Below, piece by piece: positions 1 to 12,659 of a stretch of DNA of 64,000 nt (its first letter is position 1; each line of letters begins with the position of its first letter). The stretch lies in assembly GCF_019925205.1 (NCBI RefSeq), contig NC_083560.1, positions 60,124,270 to 60,188,269 of the forward strand. The letters are read 5' to 3'. The notes below the pieces were generated by a model. It was given only the letters and a program-made list of their open reading frames with translations. It made no database searches and was not told the origin of the DNA. The position numbers and the translations under genes were made by a program. The DNA comes from Metopolophium dirhodum (taxonomy: Eukaryota > Arthropoda > Insecta > Hemiptera > Aphididae).

Positions 1-1438
1 TTATTTGATAAATGATAATAGTGAAATGTAATTTCAGTCTGTTGAGATTAACTGAAAGAATTATTCAAATGTATTATTAATTTATTACTCAAACAGTCAT
101 CTTATTTTAACTAATAATTTATCAAGTATTACATTGTACAAGTATTTATGAATTATTTAAAAATTTTTCTTAATGAACCAAATGTAGATACCATAATGTT
201 TATATTGTTCTTTGGATTGTGGTACATGAATAAAGTATTCATTGAATTTGTTTCAAATTGTATAGTATGATTCAGCTATGATAACATATTATGTTATTAT
301 AAGATTTTACTGTCAAGTTGTTAAAATCTTTGAAAAAATGATCAAAAGCTGTATCCGTGAAAAAGGAAATATTTTCAACAATAATATTGACTATGATACA
401 ACACAAATATTGTGGTAATTTATAAAATAAAGAAAACATTTATTTTTATTCCATAATATTGTGTATTGATTTAAAAAGACAAGCCAATACACAAACAAAA
501 TCTAAATATTCTAGCATACAAATAGTTTAACATAAAAATAGTTTAACATAATAACATAACAACAGTTTTGGTTAGTTAGATACCTAAATAGATATTACAT
601 TTTGTGCGTAAGCAAAACATAAAGTATGTTCTGTAGTGTCGGTTTATGTTGTAAGCGTTATGTGATTTATCGTGATAAAGATGTTTTTATTTATAATTAC
701 AATTAATATAATATTATAATTATAATATATTACAGTAATTATAGTTAGTAATAATATTTTGAAATTAAGTGTTTATTTCTTAAATATGGTTTATTAAAAT
801 TTAAAGAATTAATATTAAATGTTTAAACAACAAGAAGATATTCATACTTGATAGTAATTAATAATTAACAGTACTAAGTAATGGTACAGTAGTAAAATAA
901 AAGTAAAATTAAAACTATAAGATCAATAAAATGAGAAAGATTTAGGTATTTGTTTTATCATTATCCATTTAAGTATATTTAAATTATGAAATCAACTACA
1001 AAATGATACCCTATTATAATATATGATGTAATATAATAATAGGACATATGCAAATAAAATGTTTAAAAACAATTTAATTACCTAACAATATATTCTAGGC
1101 ACTAACCATAGGTTTCAATAATCTAAATATTAATAAACAAGGCTGTACCTCTAAAAGTTCACTTTTCCGATGAAATTTGTTCATATTATTTAAAGAATTA
1201 TTTGTCTTTTATGATAATGTCTAAATAACAAAATAAAACAACATGATCTATTAATAATTAATGTATTCTGGGTACAACCTTGTTTATAAGTTATAACTTA
1301 TAACTATAATACTTGAAGGAATGAAAATAACATTAATGATATTATTTAGTAATATCCGACACTACAGTTCTAATGTTTTAAAGTTACACACACTTATAAA
1401 ATACGGATAGTTTCAAAAATGTGAAAGTAGTATTTGCA
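1..1438. other. AT-rich 3' flank of SCHIP1, no gene seen
   Basis: No open frame with splice signals and no recognisable repeat end was found. It lies downstream of the minus-strand SCHIP1 stop codon, so its right part must hold the 3' UTR. No polyadenylation signal could be placed with confidence because A/T hexamers are common here. Confidence 0.5.
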
Positions 1439-4400
1439 CTAATATGACATGCGATTAACGTGTTTTAAATCTTCAATGTCAACCAACATTGAATCCTTCG
1501 CCATGTGTAATTCATCTCTTTCTAGTAATAAATTCACAAGGCTTTCGTTTAAGTCTAAAAAAAAAAAAAATGTATACTTGCATATTTTTATAGACAAACT
1601 AGTTGACATATACTCACATTCGATGTAAGAATGTAGATCATTAACAATAACTTGTAGTTGTGCCAAGTTCAAACGCATTAAGAAATGTCTACTGACACGT
1701 CTTCTATCATTGTCTAACTTCACTCCAACCTAAAAAAAATATATATTAGATAATAGACAAAAATATTACACTGAATATTAAGTGACGATATAAATTTAAA
1801 ATATTAACAAAAAAAAAAAATTACTTGAAGCACAATCAGTCAACTTTTTTTAGTATGTATATACATACAAGTACGTAATAACAAATTTAGTTTAGCAGAT
1901 CACGTTTAGCTTCTTTAGATTAAAATTAGAATGAATTGAACTATTATGAAACTTTATGGTAAGAATATTATTGGTGTTTGTGTGTAGGTTTTTTATGATA
2001 GTTTAATTTTTTAGCAAGTGTTGCATGTACAATATAGCATAAATTAAAAATACTCATAACTCACTTAAAAACTGAATTATCGTAGAGCAAACTTACATAA
2101 AAACATATAATGTTCTTACCATCAAGTTTTATAATAGGTCGAGTCACTCTAAATTTTAAACTAATGAAGCTTAAAGTGATCTGCTAAGCGTCAATTTGGT
2201 ATGTTACACACTTGTAAGAAGTAGATAACAAATATCTGTGTACACTTAACAAAATATGGTTGGTATAATATTATAAACCTATAATAAAATACCTCATAAC
2301 TCATTAAGCTTTAATAAACTTAAATCATACATACAGAAATATAACAACCATACTTTAAAAATTGTATTTAATATTAAAAAAGGAAATAACCAATATTCTG
2401 GTTATTAAATTACACAATATAATAACTTACTTTTGAAAGACTTTCTTTAATTACAGCTGAAATTACACAATTGCGCTGATCTGAAATCATATGTGCTCGT
2501 GCTCGGTTTTTTGCCAAATTCAAACCTTGTTTAAGTTCAGCCTGAAAATTACTATGTTACTCAATTTTTTTTTTTTTAAATTGTTATACTCTTAAAGTAC
2601 AATGCAAGAATTTAGGATTGAAAGTCAACTATTATACATACAGCAGATTTTAGCTTCTCATCTTCAGCTGAGATGTCACAATTATTAATTGGTAACTCTG
2701 TGTCTGAAGATTGTTCGTTCATAAAGCATAGCTGTAGATTAGAACCTATAAAATAAAATATTATTATATTATGTTAATGGATACAATTCAGTATTTAACT
2801 ATGATTTGATATGGATTTATTAATTATTTTCACATAAACAATATGAGTATACAAATAAATTGGGGTACAATGTACATAACACAAGTCATATAGGTGACTA
2901 TAATGATATAGTATATTATATATATAACTTTTTTTATAGTTTTAAAGTGTTTTGAATAAACTGTCAAGTGATTCAATCCTTTTATGCATACTGTTAAAGA
3001 TTTGAGGAAATATTTTAAAATACCTAATACAAAGGCGGTGCTAGGGAGGGGCTTGGGGGGAGGCCCAAGTTTTAGATTAGCCTCCCCAAATGTTTTTAGC
3101 GAAGTTATGTATTAACAGTTTTAATAATTGTATATCATTATTCACAAGTATATAAGGTACTTAAAGGACATCACAATACTAATTTTTTATTAGTTAAATG
3201 GTTTAATATGTAGTCAAAATAAAGAGTCGTTTAAGAAAAATCCGTAGTTAAAAAAATATTGATTATTCAACGAGATAATGAGAGTCGATAATGCCACAAG
3301 TATTGAAGTATATCTGTCTCAGCTTTATGTGACTGGTCCTTTTCAGCAATGAGAAGGATTAAAAATTAGCTAAGGACTTCTATGATTCAAATCAATTCAG
3401 TAGTTTGGCAATAAAACACATAGAAAATGAATTAATCAAGACCTCAATTGAATGAAAACAGATTCTAGAAGAATTTTTCAAATGTGGTTTAAGAAGAATT
3501 CAAACACAAATAATTTATGGTTCATATTGGGTAACTTATTATTTTTTTTTCCAAATTTATTATTTTATTACCTATGGTAAGTTTAGGTACTTAAGTACAA
3601 GAAGTTAAAGACACTTAAAGTATGGTTTAAGAAAACATCTATGTTAACTTGTTATTTTTAGTTTTTAGTTTTTTACTACAGTCTACAGAAATGTTAAATA
3701 CAATTTCTAATATTATTTCAGAAAACAGCCAAAGTTATTTCTTCTGTTTCAATTTTTAATTTTTTTTTCTGTATTTGTATTAATATTGTAATAATAATAT
3801 AGTATGCAATACATTTGTTCATATTTGTATTAAGATATATTAAAATTATTTCAAACTACATAGGTAGTTATTAATGATTATTTTCAAAAAATAATCTGGG
3901 GCTTGAGCCCTCCCAACTAAATTTATCAAGCTCCGCCTATGACCTAATATTTAAATATTATAAATTATTACTATAGTTAAATATCTGCACAATACATACA
4001 TTTTATGTTTGATGTACTTAATTGTTTAAAGTAAGATTTTACTTACTGTTTTGTAATCTAGATTCTAAACTTGATTTTTTTGTCGACTTTCTTGTGTTAT
4101 GATAACCATCTACTAAGCGTTTACGAATTTCTTCACGGTCATTTTTTTTCTGAAACAAGTTTAAATATTCATTATCTATAAAAAAAAAATATTTAAAAAC
4201 AAACATATTTTAATTACAACTTAAAGCTGATTCAGTCTAATTCTCATATTACCATTTTCAGTTATTTAATATATTATTTTTATTCTAGCAGTTTTGTGGT
4301 TACCTATGGACTATGAGAATAATACAATTTTCTGATATTAGATACAAAATGTTTAAGTAGGTATTTTTAGATTTATGCCTTTGTCATAATTTCTTAAATA

Positions 4401-4886
4401 CTAAACTGCTACATATCTTACACAAGAATATGATCAACAGCAGTAACAATCACACTTGTGATGAAAAAAAAATATATTTCAATCAAAACGGTTTACCAGA
4501 TTATACGTTTTGGTGTCTGAGGAATGCGTGTAATTGCTGTTGACCACCCCCAGCTCATTAACCATAGACATGTCCGTGAACTTGTGTATAAAATCGTTGT
4601 CGTCGTAATGGCTTGCAGGATTCTGATATATGAAACAACCTTTTTCCAGCTCTAGACACTTGTTGTTCGGGTAAGCGGCGGTCTTGTTGTTGTGGCCGAT
4701 CAGCATGCGTTTATGGGTCTGTGTTTCCTGATACTCGTTGTCGTGCAGCAGCGACTCCTTGAGGGCTATACCGTTGAAATAAATGTTCTCTTTGATGTAA
4801 CGACTGTTCGCTCCGCCGGACTTGCCATAGTATCTGGGTCGCAGTTTTTCTTTGAACGTTGCGACTAGTGACGAATGATCCGACAT
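1439..4886 (-). CDS. Schip1: Schwannomin-interacting protein 1 (SCHIP1) homologue, six exons
   Basis: Coding exons on the minus strand are 4884-4886 (ATG) within 4497-4886, then 4047-4149, 2642-2745, 2431-2541, 1618-1729 and 1439-1554. All junctions are GT/AG, phases agree, and the sum is 936 nt, giving 311 aa. The ATG at 4886 has A at -3. The fourth coding segment has the family block KKNDREEIRKRL followed by SRLQNSSNLQLCFMNE. The C-terminus carries the conserved SCHIP1 coiled coil, with QLQVIVNDLHSYIEYLNES, LVNLLLERDELHMAKDSM and LVDIEDL, and stop TAG at 1439-1441. Known of the family: it is a coiled-coil adaptor that binds Merlin/schwannomin, and the Drosophila homologue links Expanded to Tao-1 in Hippo signalling at the apical cortex. 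The N-terminal 130 residues are not obviously conserved. Intron 2746-4046 hosts a decayed hAT element. An upstream alternative first exon may exist at 12.7 kb. Confidence 0.93.
3022..3949. mobile_element. Decayed hAT transposon with 8-bp target duplication
   Basis: The element spans 3030-3941 (912 bp) in a SCHIP1 intron. It is flanked by the identical 8-mer ACCTAATA at 3022-3029 and 3942-3949. Termini are inverted: CAAAGGCGGTGCTAG on the left, and the reverse complement of the right end reads CATAGGCGGAGCTTG. Around 3330-3450 the plus strand, with stops and a frameshift, still reads WSFSAMRRIKN, then FSSLAIKHIENELIK. This is the typical hAT C-terminal dimerisation region (ZMYM1-like transposases). 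CA...TG ends, the 8-bp duplication and the domain remnant all support hAT. Confidence 0.85.
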
Positions 4887-5600
4887 GGTACAGTGATGAA
4901 AACGCGATTCAATCGTCCGGCGCTTCAATGGGTACGTCCCGTTACGTTCGAACGGGACACATTCAAAAGCCGTCTCACTGACAGAGTTTGTTTTAACGAT
5001 TTTTGTTAGTCGGACTGCGGCGGGTCAAAGGCGGCGTAGACTCTACCCAATAATTATGATAATCCCGACCGCCTTATCAGTTATCAATATAAATGTTTTT
5101 TTTCCTCTTCTATATAGATAGAGGCATGGCTAAATATATTATTTAGCCACGGATAGAGGCAAATCAATTTCGGCTTGGAGGTAAACACAACAGAGTTTAC
5201 CAGTTACCCGTGTCTAAATAGTATTATTATATACTATGGAAAACGGAAAAGCGGTACATATTTTTTGACCTAGTTGTGTATGGTTTTTGTTACTTCTTAG
5301 TTGCGTAATAAATTTTATAAAAATCGCGTGCACACGAACATTTTAATAATAATAATAATATAATATGTTGTTGTTCTGCAGTCGCACCAATAACATATCG
5401 GGTAGTCGAGTAGGTACCTAACCTTACACGCATGCACACGTCATGCATACACGACGCAGTAGAGGATATCGATTTTTGGGGTGTTTAATAATTGCGTGCC
5501 CGAATTGTGGCGGACGTGCGTTTTCGATTACACCCGCGACTCGTGGGGGCGGCTATTGTGACCTTTAAAGTGTTATAGAATAATACATTGTTGATTTTTC
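4887..5600 (-). promoter_or_regulatory. Presumed SCHIP1 proximal promoter / 5' UTR
   Basis: This is the only stretch between 2 and 12 kb with many CpG dinucleotides (4.9-5.06 kb and 5.38-5.58 kb), in otherwise AT-rich DNA, and it lies directly upstream of the SCHIP1 ATG. No TATA box can be assigned. The frame of SCHIP1 stays open for about 38 codons upstream of the ATG (to near 5005), so either an N-terminal extension or a 5' UTR is possible. The promoter call is inference from position and composition. Confidence 0.4.
5117..5159. repeat. 27-bp palindrome between 8-bp direct repeats
   Basis: GATAGAGG occurs at 5117-5124 and 5152-5159. Between them lies a 27-bp near-palindrome (5125-5151) whose arms are CATGGCTAAATA and, reverse complemented, CGTGGCTAAATA. 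The architecture is that of a DNA-transposon insertion with nothing left but two fused terminal repeats. The 8-bp duplication length suggests hAT. Confidence 0.75.
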
Positions 5601-7200
5601 GATGGGGAAATTGCGATGAAAATTATACTATTTATAAACGACAATAAGTCATATAAATATAATATATAATAAAATAGTATATCGTCTATAGTGGTTTTTG
5701 TATAGCCATGCATAGCATATATTTATATATCAATATAATAAAATCGTTACTTAGTACGTATAGGTACGGTTAAAATTTTAAAGTTGAAATAACTAAAAAA
5801 AAATTATTTATTTTATTAAATCATGTAGGTCTACCTATACATCTATAGTTTTATCTTCTACTCTACATGTTCCGTAAAAATAAAAATAAAAATGTATATA
5901 TTTATGTATTTATCATATAATAATATATATATAGGTACATGAATATACAATTTATTTTTGAATCAGAGCGGAACAATGAATGGGTGTTGGTTTTAAAATG
6001 ATGAGGTTTTTATTTTTGTGCCATTTATTTTTGGAGCAGTAATAATGCTACGATTTAAAATTTTTAGTGATGGTTTTTGGTTTGAAAGACATGCATTTCT
6101 TCAAACTATTTATAATAGAATTTTATAGACTTAGTATCATTTTAAAAATATTTTGGCTCTTTTCGTGTTATTTACCTACTACAGGTATTATTTATAATCA
6201 TTTGAAATTTTCGACTTATTTTATTTTCAATTTATTCATGAAATCATCTTTATTCATTGTAAAAAAACTTATACATTAAACAAAATGTTTTTGGCATTTC
6301 TAGTTGTATTACTATATAAAACCCCGTTTGGTATATATTCGCGTAGTTAATAAAGTTTAAAATCCGTAGGTATGTGGTTTGGACGCAAAATGGGTTCGTG
6401 GCGGTTGGTCGCAATTGCGGTTAGATATAAATAATGCCGCTGACCGGCCGACCGTCGGATGATTGTTTCGTTTATGTCGATATTCGATACGTTTCGGGTT
6501 TTTATACGCATTTTCTGTCCAATTAATGCAATAATTGGTTTAAAAGCCACGCGTAAGTAACCGGAATCACGTTAAAAAAAACCATAAAATAATATAACTT
6601 TAAATTATATTAGTTGAATATTTTCACAATATTTGCAACATATTCAAATTTGAAAATTAATACTTAACCAATTAAAAATCTTCAAAACATATTACCAACA
6701 ACATTAATTAAAGTTAAAATATTAACATTTTTATCAAATTCTGATGAAGTTCAATTTAAAATATTATAAAAATAACTAAATCAAAACATTAACACAATAT
6801 TTTCAATTTTATAATAATTTTATAAAATCAAAATATATTACAAAAACATTTAAATTTGATTAATAAATTTGATTTCGAAATTCTTAAAATAAAAAAGTGA
6901 GTGCTGTCATGTGCACCCAGTTGAAACGAAGTTTAATTTCTAACAAATATTATATATTACAAATACATTTTAGTGGAACCATTCAAAATATAAGTAAATG
7001 TGAAAAATAAATGAAAATGAAAATTATTATTATTACTGTTTAATTACTATTATAGATATTAATTATATTATTCAATAATTGAAATTACAGGCCTGTGATA
7101 ACTGAAATATGATACGTATGTTTGTGATGAAATTTTTTCCAAATATCTTGAAAATACTGCATCGATAGTGGTGTCATCTCTCGTTGTAGATTCTGCTGAT
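5600..7200. other. AT-rich spacer with a GC-richer island at 6.36-6.58 kb
   Basis: Mostly featureless A/T sequence. At 6365-6575 there is a locally GC- and CpG-rich island. On the plus strand a short frame from ATG 6474 (MSIFDTFRVFIR) runs into a consensus donor GTAAGT near 6554. No partner exon was found, so this could be a small first exon, a non-coding RNA promoter or chance. No known family is recognised. Confidence 0.25.
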
Positions 7201-7224
7201 GTGTTTATCATATGTAAATTGAAT

Positions 7225-7272
7225 GTGTCCATCATGAACTAAGGTAGTACTATCTTAGTTCATGGTGTCCAT
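7225..7272. repeat. 32-bp palindrome between 8-bp direct repeats
   Basis: GTGTCCAT is duplicated exactly at 7225-7232 and 7265-7272. The 32 bp between (7233-7264) is two 16-bp arms, CATGAACTAAGGTAGT and its inverted copy with one mismatch, and no spacer. The ends are CA...TG, as in hAT elements. Confidence 0.85.
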
Positions 7273-9084
7273 AAGGAAAGTTTTAAAAGTTTCCGATTTC
7301 TTATCATACAAATTGATGTTAAAGTCACCAAATTGTGATAATTTATAAATTATGATAATTATTATAAATGCATAATATGCTGATCTTATTACGCTGTTTC
7401 AAATCCTCGCGATATACCCGTTTTCTTTTAGATACCTACCTAGTCTATACCAAACGCGACGCACGAAAAAATGTAATCACGACAAAGGTAAAGCACTATA
7501 GGTATCCCTATATATGCAACAATCAGATTATTCTACAAAAACAATTTGATGAAATAAAAATGTTTACGCGTCATGCAAGGAGATAAGATGTAACCATGGG
7601 CACAAATTGGGTGGGGCTTGGGGGCTAAGTTTACCTACATCTAACAAAAATAAAAGTTAGACATTGTATAATATACAACCATAAATTAACAAATTCTCGT
7701 ACAATAATTTTCTTATTTTGTTGTTATTCAAAAACTAATATAACCATTAACTGATAGTATTTGCAAATTCGTAAAATGTTTATTTTATTATTTTCTATAT
7801 ACATATAGACATTTTCAACATATTTTTACTCGTTTTGAGTTATCTTTCACATTAGTGGGGTAACATTATATTGACATTAAATATTCTATTTTATATTTAT
7901 AACCAATAAAATCAAAATGCTTTGGAAAAAACACTGCATTTTAAAAAAGCTGATATCGTTAATTTTTAATTTTGGCGAATATTTCTACAGCGTCTTTTAA
8001 TTTAGTGTAACATTTATATTGTTTACTTATTCTTGTACAACATTAAGAACCATTAGATCATTTATTTTTTCATCGCCAATGGTAGTGCGTAAATACGACT
8101 TAACATATTTTTTGAGTTAAGAAAAAAACCTTTATAGTTACTCAATTATTAATTGGTAGCACGCTATTTGTTTATTAATTGCAACTGTTAATAAAAAAAC
8201 ACAATTTTAATTTAATTTTATAAATAATGGTGCAATTTTTTCAGAGGAACAATTGGGACTATTACAAAAGTTAAGGGTGCAACCACACGTCCACACACCT
8301 TGGCTCTTCATCCCAAAATTATGCCACTGGTGCTGAATAGTGTCACTTTTTAGGTATTATAGGTACCGAAAGCTAAAAGTGTATCTAATTAGGTAGGCAC
8401 CTGCCTATAAGGCTATATGACTACTTAACTACTTCTGATTGTTATTATTTGATTAAATAATTAGAGACCTTCGTATTTGGTGTTCTAAAATATATTTCAT
8501 TCCACCTTTCCTCCATTTACAATAGGTATAAATGTATAATATGTGTTGCAAATATAATATTTGCGGTTGCCGAGGAAGGTCAACTGCAGTTTCGTGGAAC
8601 ATAGTCGAGTAAACAATAGTTTTGGTTATGTAATAAGACAAAGGTACCTTACGTTTTTTTTTCATTAATTTTAGAATGCTTGTGGGTTATAATATTATGT
8701 ATAGCATAATACAATAATATATATAATCAATTGTTGTTTTACGTGCCGTTGTTATATTGTATCGAGAAAATATATGATATACCATAGATATATAGGTATC
8801 AATATTGACAATAATACGCTATCGCTATACCCAAAAAATAAATACAGCATATGCCTACATAGAAATTTTAAAAATATAAAGAACAAAATAACTACCTACG
8901 TAATGTAGTTATTATGTATCTTTAGACTACAATTAATAAATAAATGCTTGAATTTATTATTTTTATGTTATTAATTTCTATTTGTATATAAGTACCTACC
9001 TAAAATCTATATATACGTGTCACATACGTCTATATATAAAGTTTTAAACACTAAATTCAACTATATAATATGTATGGCTTATAG
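7273..9084. other. AT-rich spacer
   Basis: No coding signal. Around 7485-7590 there is sequence shared with 17130-17360 (a block resembling ATTCTACAAAAACAATTT and another resembling GCGTCATGCAAGGAG). It is therefore probably a fragment of a dispersed repeat. Several AT-rich hairpins near 8.7-8.8 kb are not distinctive. Confidence 0.4.
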
Positions 9085-9645
9085 CCTATAGGCAGTGTTT
9101 GGAAGGAACGGATTCCTGGAACGAATTCCTTTTTAAAGAAGGGCACGATGAACGAATTCCTTTTTATAAGAAAGTACGAGAAAATGAACTAGTTCTTTTT
9201 TTCAAGGAAAAATGACAAAATCGTTCGTTCTTTCTAGTTCCAATAATTTACACAGATAAGTATGTGAATAATTGAATTTAAGATATATTATTTTTATGAG
9301 TATAATGCATATTGCTAATTAGTGATCGTTATCGGGTATCAACATACGTTGGCCAACAATTTAATTTTGAAGAAAATCTCAAAATAGAATTATAAAATAT
9401 GTACCTACTCGTATATATTAGAATTAAAAATTAAAGAAGTAGCATATGAAAATTATGATGATTAAATAAGAATTTTTATTTTATTTGGAACTAAAAAAGG
9501 AACTCATTCATTTTCCAAAGGAACGAATTCTTTTTTTTTTTTAAAGAACGCAAGAAACGGAACGAATTTCTTTTTTTTTTTTTTAAAAAACGAGGAACGG
9601 AACGAATTCCTTTTTATAAGGAACTTGCCAAACACTGCCTATAGG
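9085..9645. mobile_element. hAT-type MITE with internal reiterations
   Basis: The element is 9093-9637 (545 bp), flanked by the exact 8-bp duplication CCTATAGG (9085-9092 and 9638-9645). Ends are CAGTGTTTGG and its inverse. The interior has several diverged copies of a motif around GGAACGAATTCCTTTTTA in both subterminal regions, and no coding capacity. Reiterated subterminal motifs are usual transposase-binding sites in hAT elements (known of the superfamily). The assignment rests on duplication length and termini. Confidence 0.88.
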
Positions 9646-12600
9646 TACATAAAAATCAATAAAAATACCAAATAATCTGCTGTACTTATGTCGGTATTTC
9701 TGTTAAACACTATTTAACATGAACCATTAAAATATGTGAATTTTCATTTTTCAATAATGTATTCAATATTTCAATTTTAGTTTAACTTTTAACGTTTAAG
9801 TTATAACTTTTATAAGGTAATAAATAACAATAATATTATACGCTATAATATTATTATGATTATAATAAATAATAATCGTCAACGGTAAAATAAAATAAAT
9901 AATCAACGGTCTCACCTACTGGCTACTGTCTTACTAATATAGAAAAATAAGATACCTATAGTAGGTAATATAAATATATTATAAAATATCCTTAGAAATA
10001 GAAGCTGATGATTACTGTCTCCGCTCAGAATGATCGTTCGTAGGAATAGGTATGCAATAGTCGATTCATCATTTAACTCAAATTTAACATGACAATGTCA
10101 ATTTCAGTGGTCACTGGCCAGTGTCTACTAAATGACAAGGCTCACTCGAAAGTCGAAACTTACAAGCAAAGTGACTTCCTCCTTTTTTATAAGTTTTAAT
10201 TATTCAAAATAATCTCTTTCTGTGGGTACCAAGCTCATAATAATTTTTTATAGTTTTATGTAAATATATGTAATTTAAAATTACAATAATTAATAACATA
10301 TTTTTCACCACTTGAAAAAATTATTTCCTTTAATAGATAGGTACCTTGAAAATAATTAACGTCACTTTTCATTACTCGCGAATTCTTTGTTAAGGATTAC
10401 CCAGACAATATTGTATGCGGGTTACTCGTTTTATACATTTTAAAATGTATATCAGTCAAGGTTAAACTAAGTAAATCAAATTTATAACAAATAGAATAGA
10501 GGAGACAATAGAATAATTATATTTTTCTATTGGTAATTAAATTATAATTGTATATAGATAGATTTTTTACTAGATTTTGTTTAGTGACTGGTTATTTACT
10601 AAAATTAAGCCTTTTTAGTTGGTCATATTATACGCATATATATTTACTGTACATCATGATTTGCAATGCATGTTCACCCCTTTTTTCTTTAATAATTCAG
10701 TTATTCAAAATCTGATTTTTGGAATTTTTTTTAAAGCTCGTATTTTCATATTCTTGAAATTTGTTTTACTACTTAAGTAATGTCGTCCTGTGGAGATAGT
10801 ATTATACCTATAATAGGTACATCGAAATTTAAAAAAGATATATCCACTAAATAATTTACAAGATTATAGGACACTCTTTAAGTAGTAAAAAAATTCTCAA
10901 GAATTTGCAAATATGGTCTTAAATTAATATTTAATATACTTATATACCTTTGACCTACCTATTTGAAAAATTCAAAAATAGGAATTTTAATAAATTCATT
11001 AGTTTAAAATAGAATATTTACAATCTGAAGCATTTGTACAATAAACAAATATAGTAGGAGGAGAATAATTTACATGATAATTTAGTATGAGGAAGGAGGA
11101 TGGTCGAGTATGACAGAACCCTCAAGAAGCAAAATTCATTATTAAATCCAAAAATAGGGATGAGCATGCTTGGTAAATCATTCTGTAATTCTGTAGACTG
11201 TAATAGTAACTATATATTAAGAATAATACCCGTTATAAGTTTTCAACTAAATTATGAGATAACTGACTTTCCAATTAATTAATATGTATAAGCTATTGTA
11301 TAAGCCATAATATAATATCTAATATGTTATATAGGTACTGTACCTACCGTACTAGCTACTACTGGTATAGTATATAATATCATTATATTACTTTCCCTAT
11401 TTGTATTGTAGGTAATTACTAATTATTAATTATATCTGTGTATTAATAATCATATTTAATATAAACGACGATACACATAACCTGTCATAACACCCCTGCA
11501 GTTGTATGTAGGTATTGCAGATACATCTACTGCGGGCGCCTTGAAAGGCTCTTAGCCTTTTTTATAGTCATCCATTAATCATTACAAAATACGAGTAGAC
11601 CTCATTTTGTTTTCTTACTATTTCGATTTTATACATGTTAATAATTTCCCTTCATAACTTATCAATATTTGTACGACACATATTATTATTGTTTCTTTAC
11701 CAATTATTAATATATACTTGTAGTCTGTAATAGTTTAATGTCTAGTTAATCATTTTAAATATTATCTAATATAGGTAGGTAAATAATATAATTATTATAT
11801 TATTATTACTGTCTTATTAGTTATTAGTAATTACAGTAGGTGTAGATATCTAAATTAGATATTTACTGTCACACTGAACAAAAAACCGAAAAGTTAATAT
11901 TACACATTTATACACAATTTATCATTTTGATGACAAAAGTATTTTTCATGCCAATAAAATTAAAATTTTTTGAACATAAATAATTTCTCAAATTTTGATT
12001 GTTAATATGGAAGATGTTTTTTTGTTTAGTGTGCAACAGTAAACGGTAGGTACAAATTACAAGTGAAAAAAAATATTAGTTGTGCTTTAATAAATTAGAG
12101 AGGTCTATAGTAAGTACCTATATAAAATAATTAAAAACAAGAATTGAACACTATATTTGTGACCACTAGCCATTTTGCAATGTTTATCTACATGCCATTT
12201 ATTTTCTATGTAGATTTAAAAAAATAATTAAATGTCTGGACTCGGGACATCTAAAATTAAACTTAAATAGGTGGTAATTATAGTTATTAATTATTATTCG
12301 TATAATATAGTTTAATTTTAAACACGATTAGCTTTCTGATAATTTGTATTAGGTTAGTATACAAAATAGTTATTAGTTATTACATACTTATTACATTATG
12401 TATAAAATGTAAATGCGTGACCCACATACAAATAAAATGTGCCACCTGTCTATATATCTACTATCTATAGGTACTACAATATAGCATAATATGTACATCG
12501 TACATAATATATTTTCTACATTAAATGATACTGTGATAGTGCCTATTGTAAACCGTAATGGCTATTCTATAGTAACAATATTAACATGTTGTAAGAATTT

Positions 12601-12659
12601 TATATCTTTATGTCTGTACTAATGAATTGCCTACAAGATATAAAATATTTTTAACTTAC
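9646..12659. other. AT-rich non-coding stretch
   Basis: No open frame with convincing splice context, no transposon ends and no RNA gene was recognised. If the exon at 12.66-12.82 kb belongs to SCHIP1, this is part of its long first intron. Confidence 0.4.
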
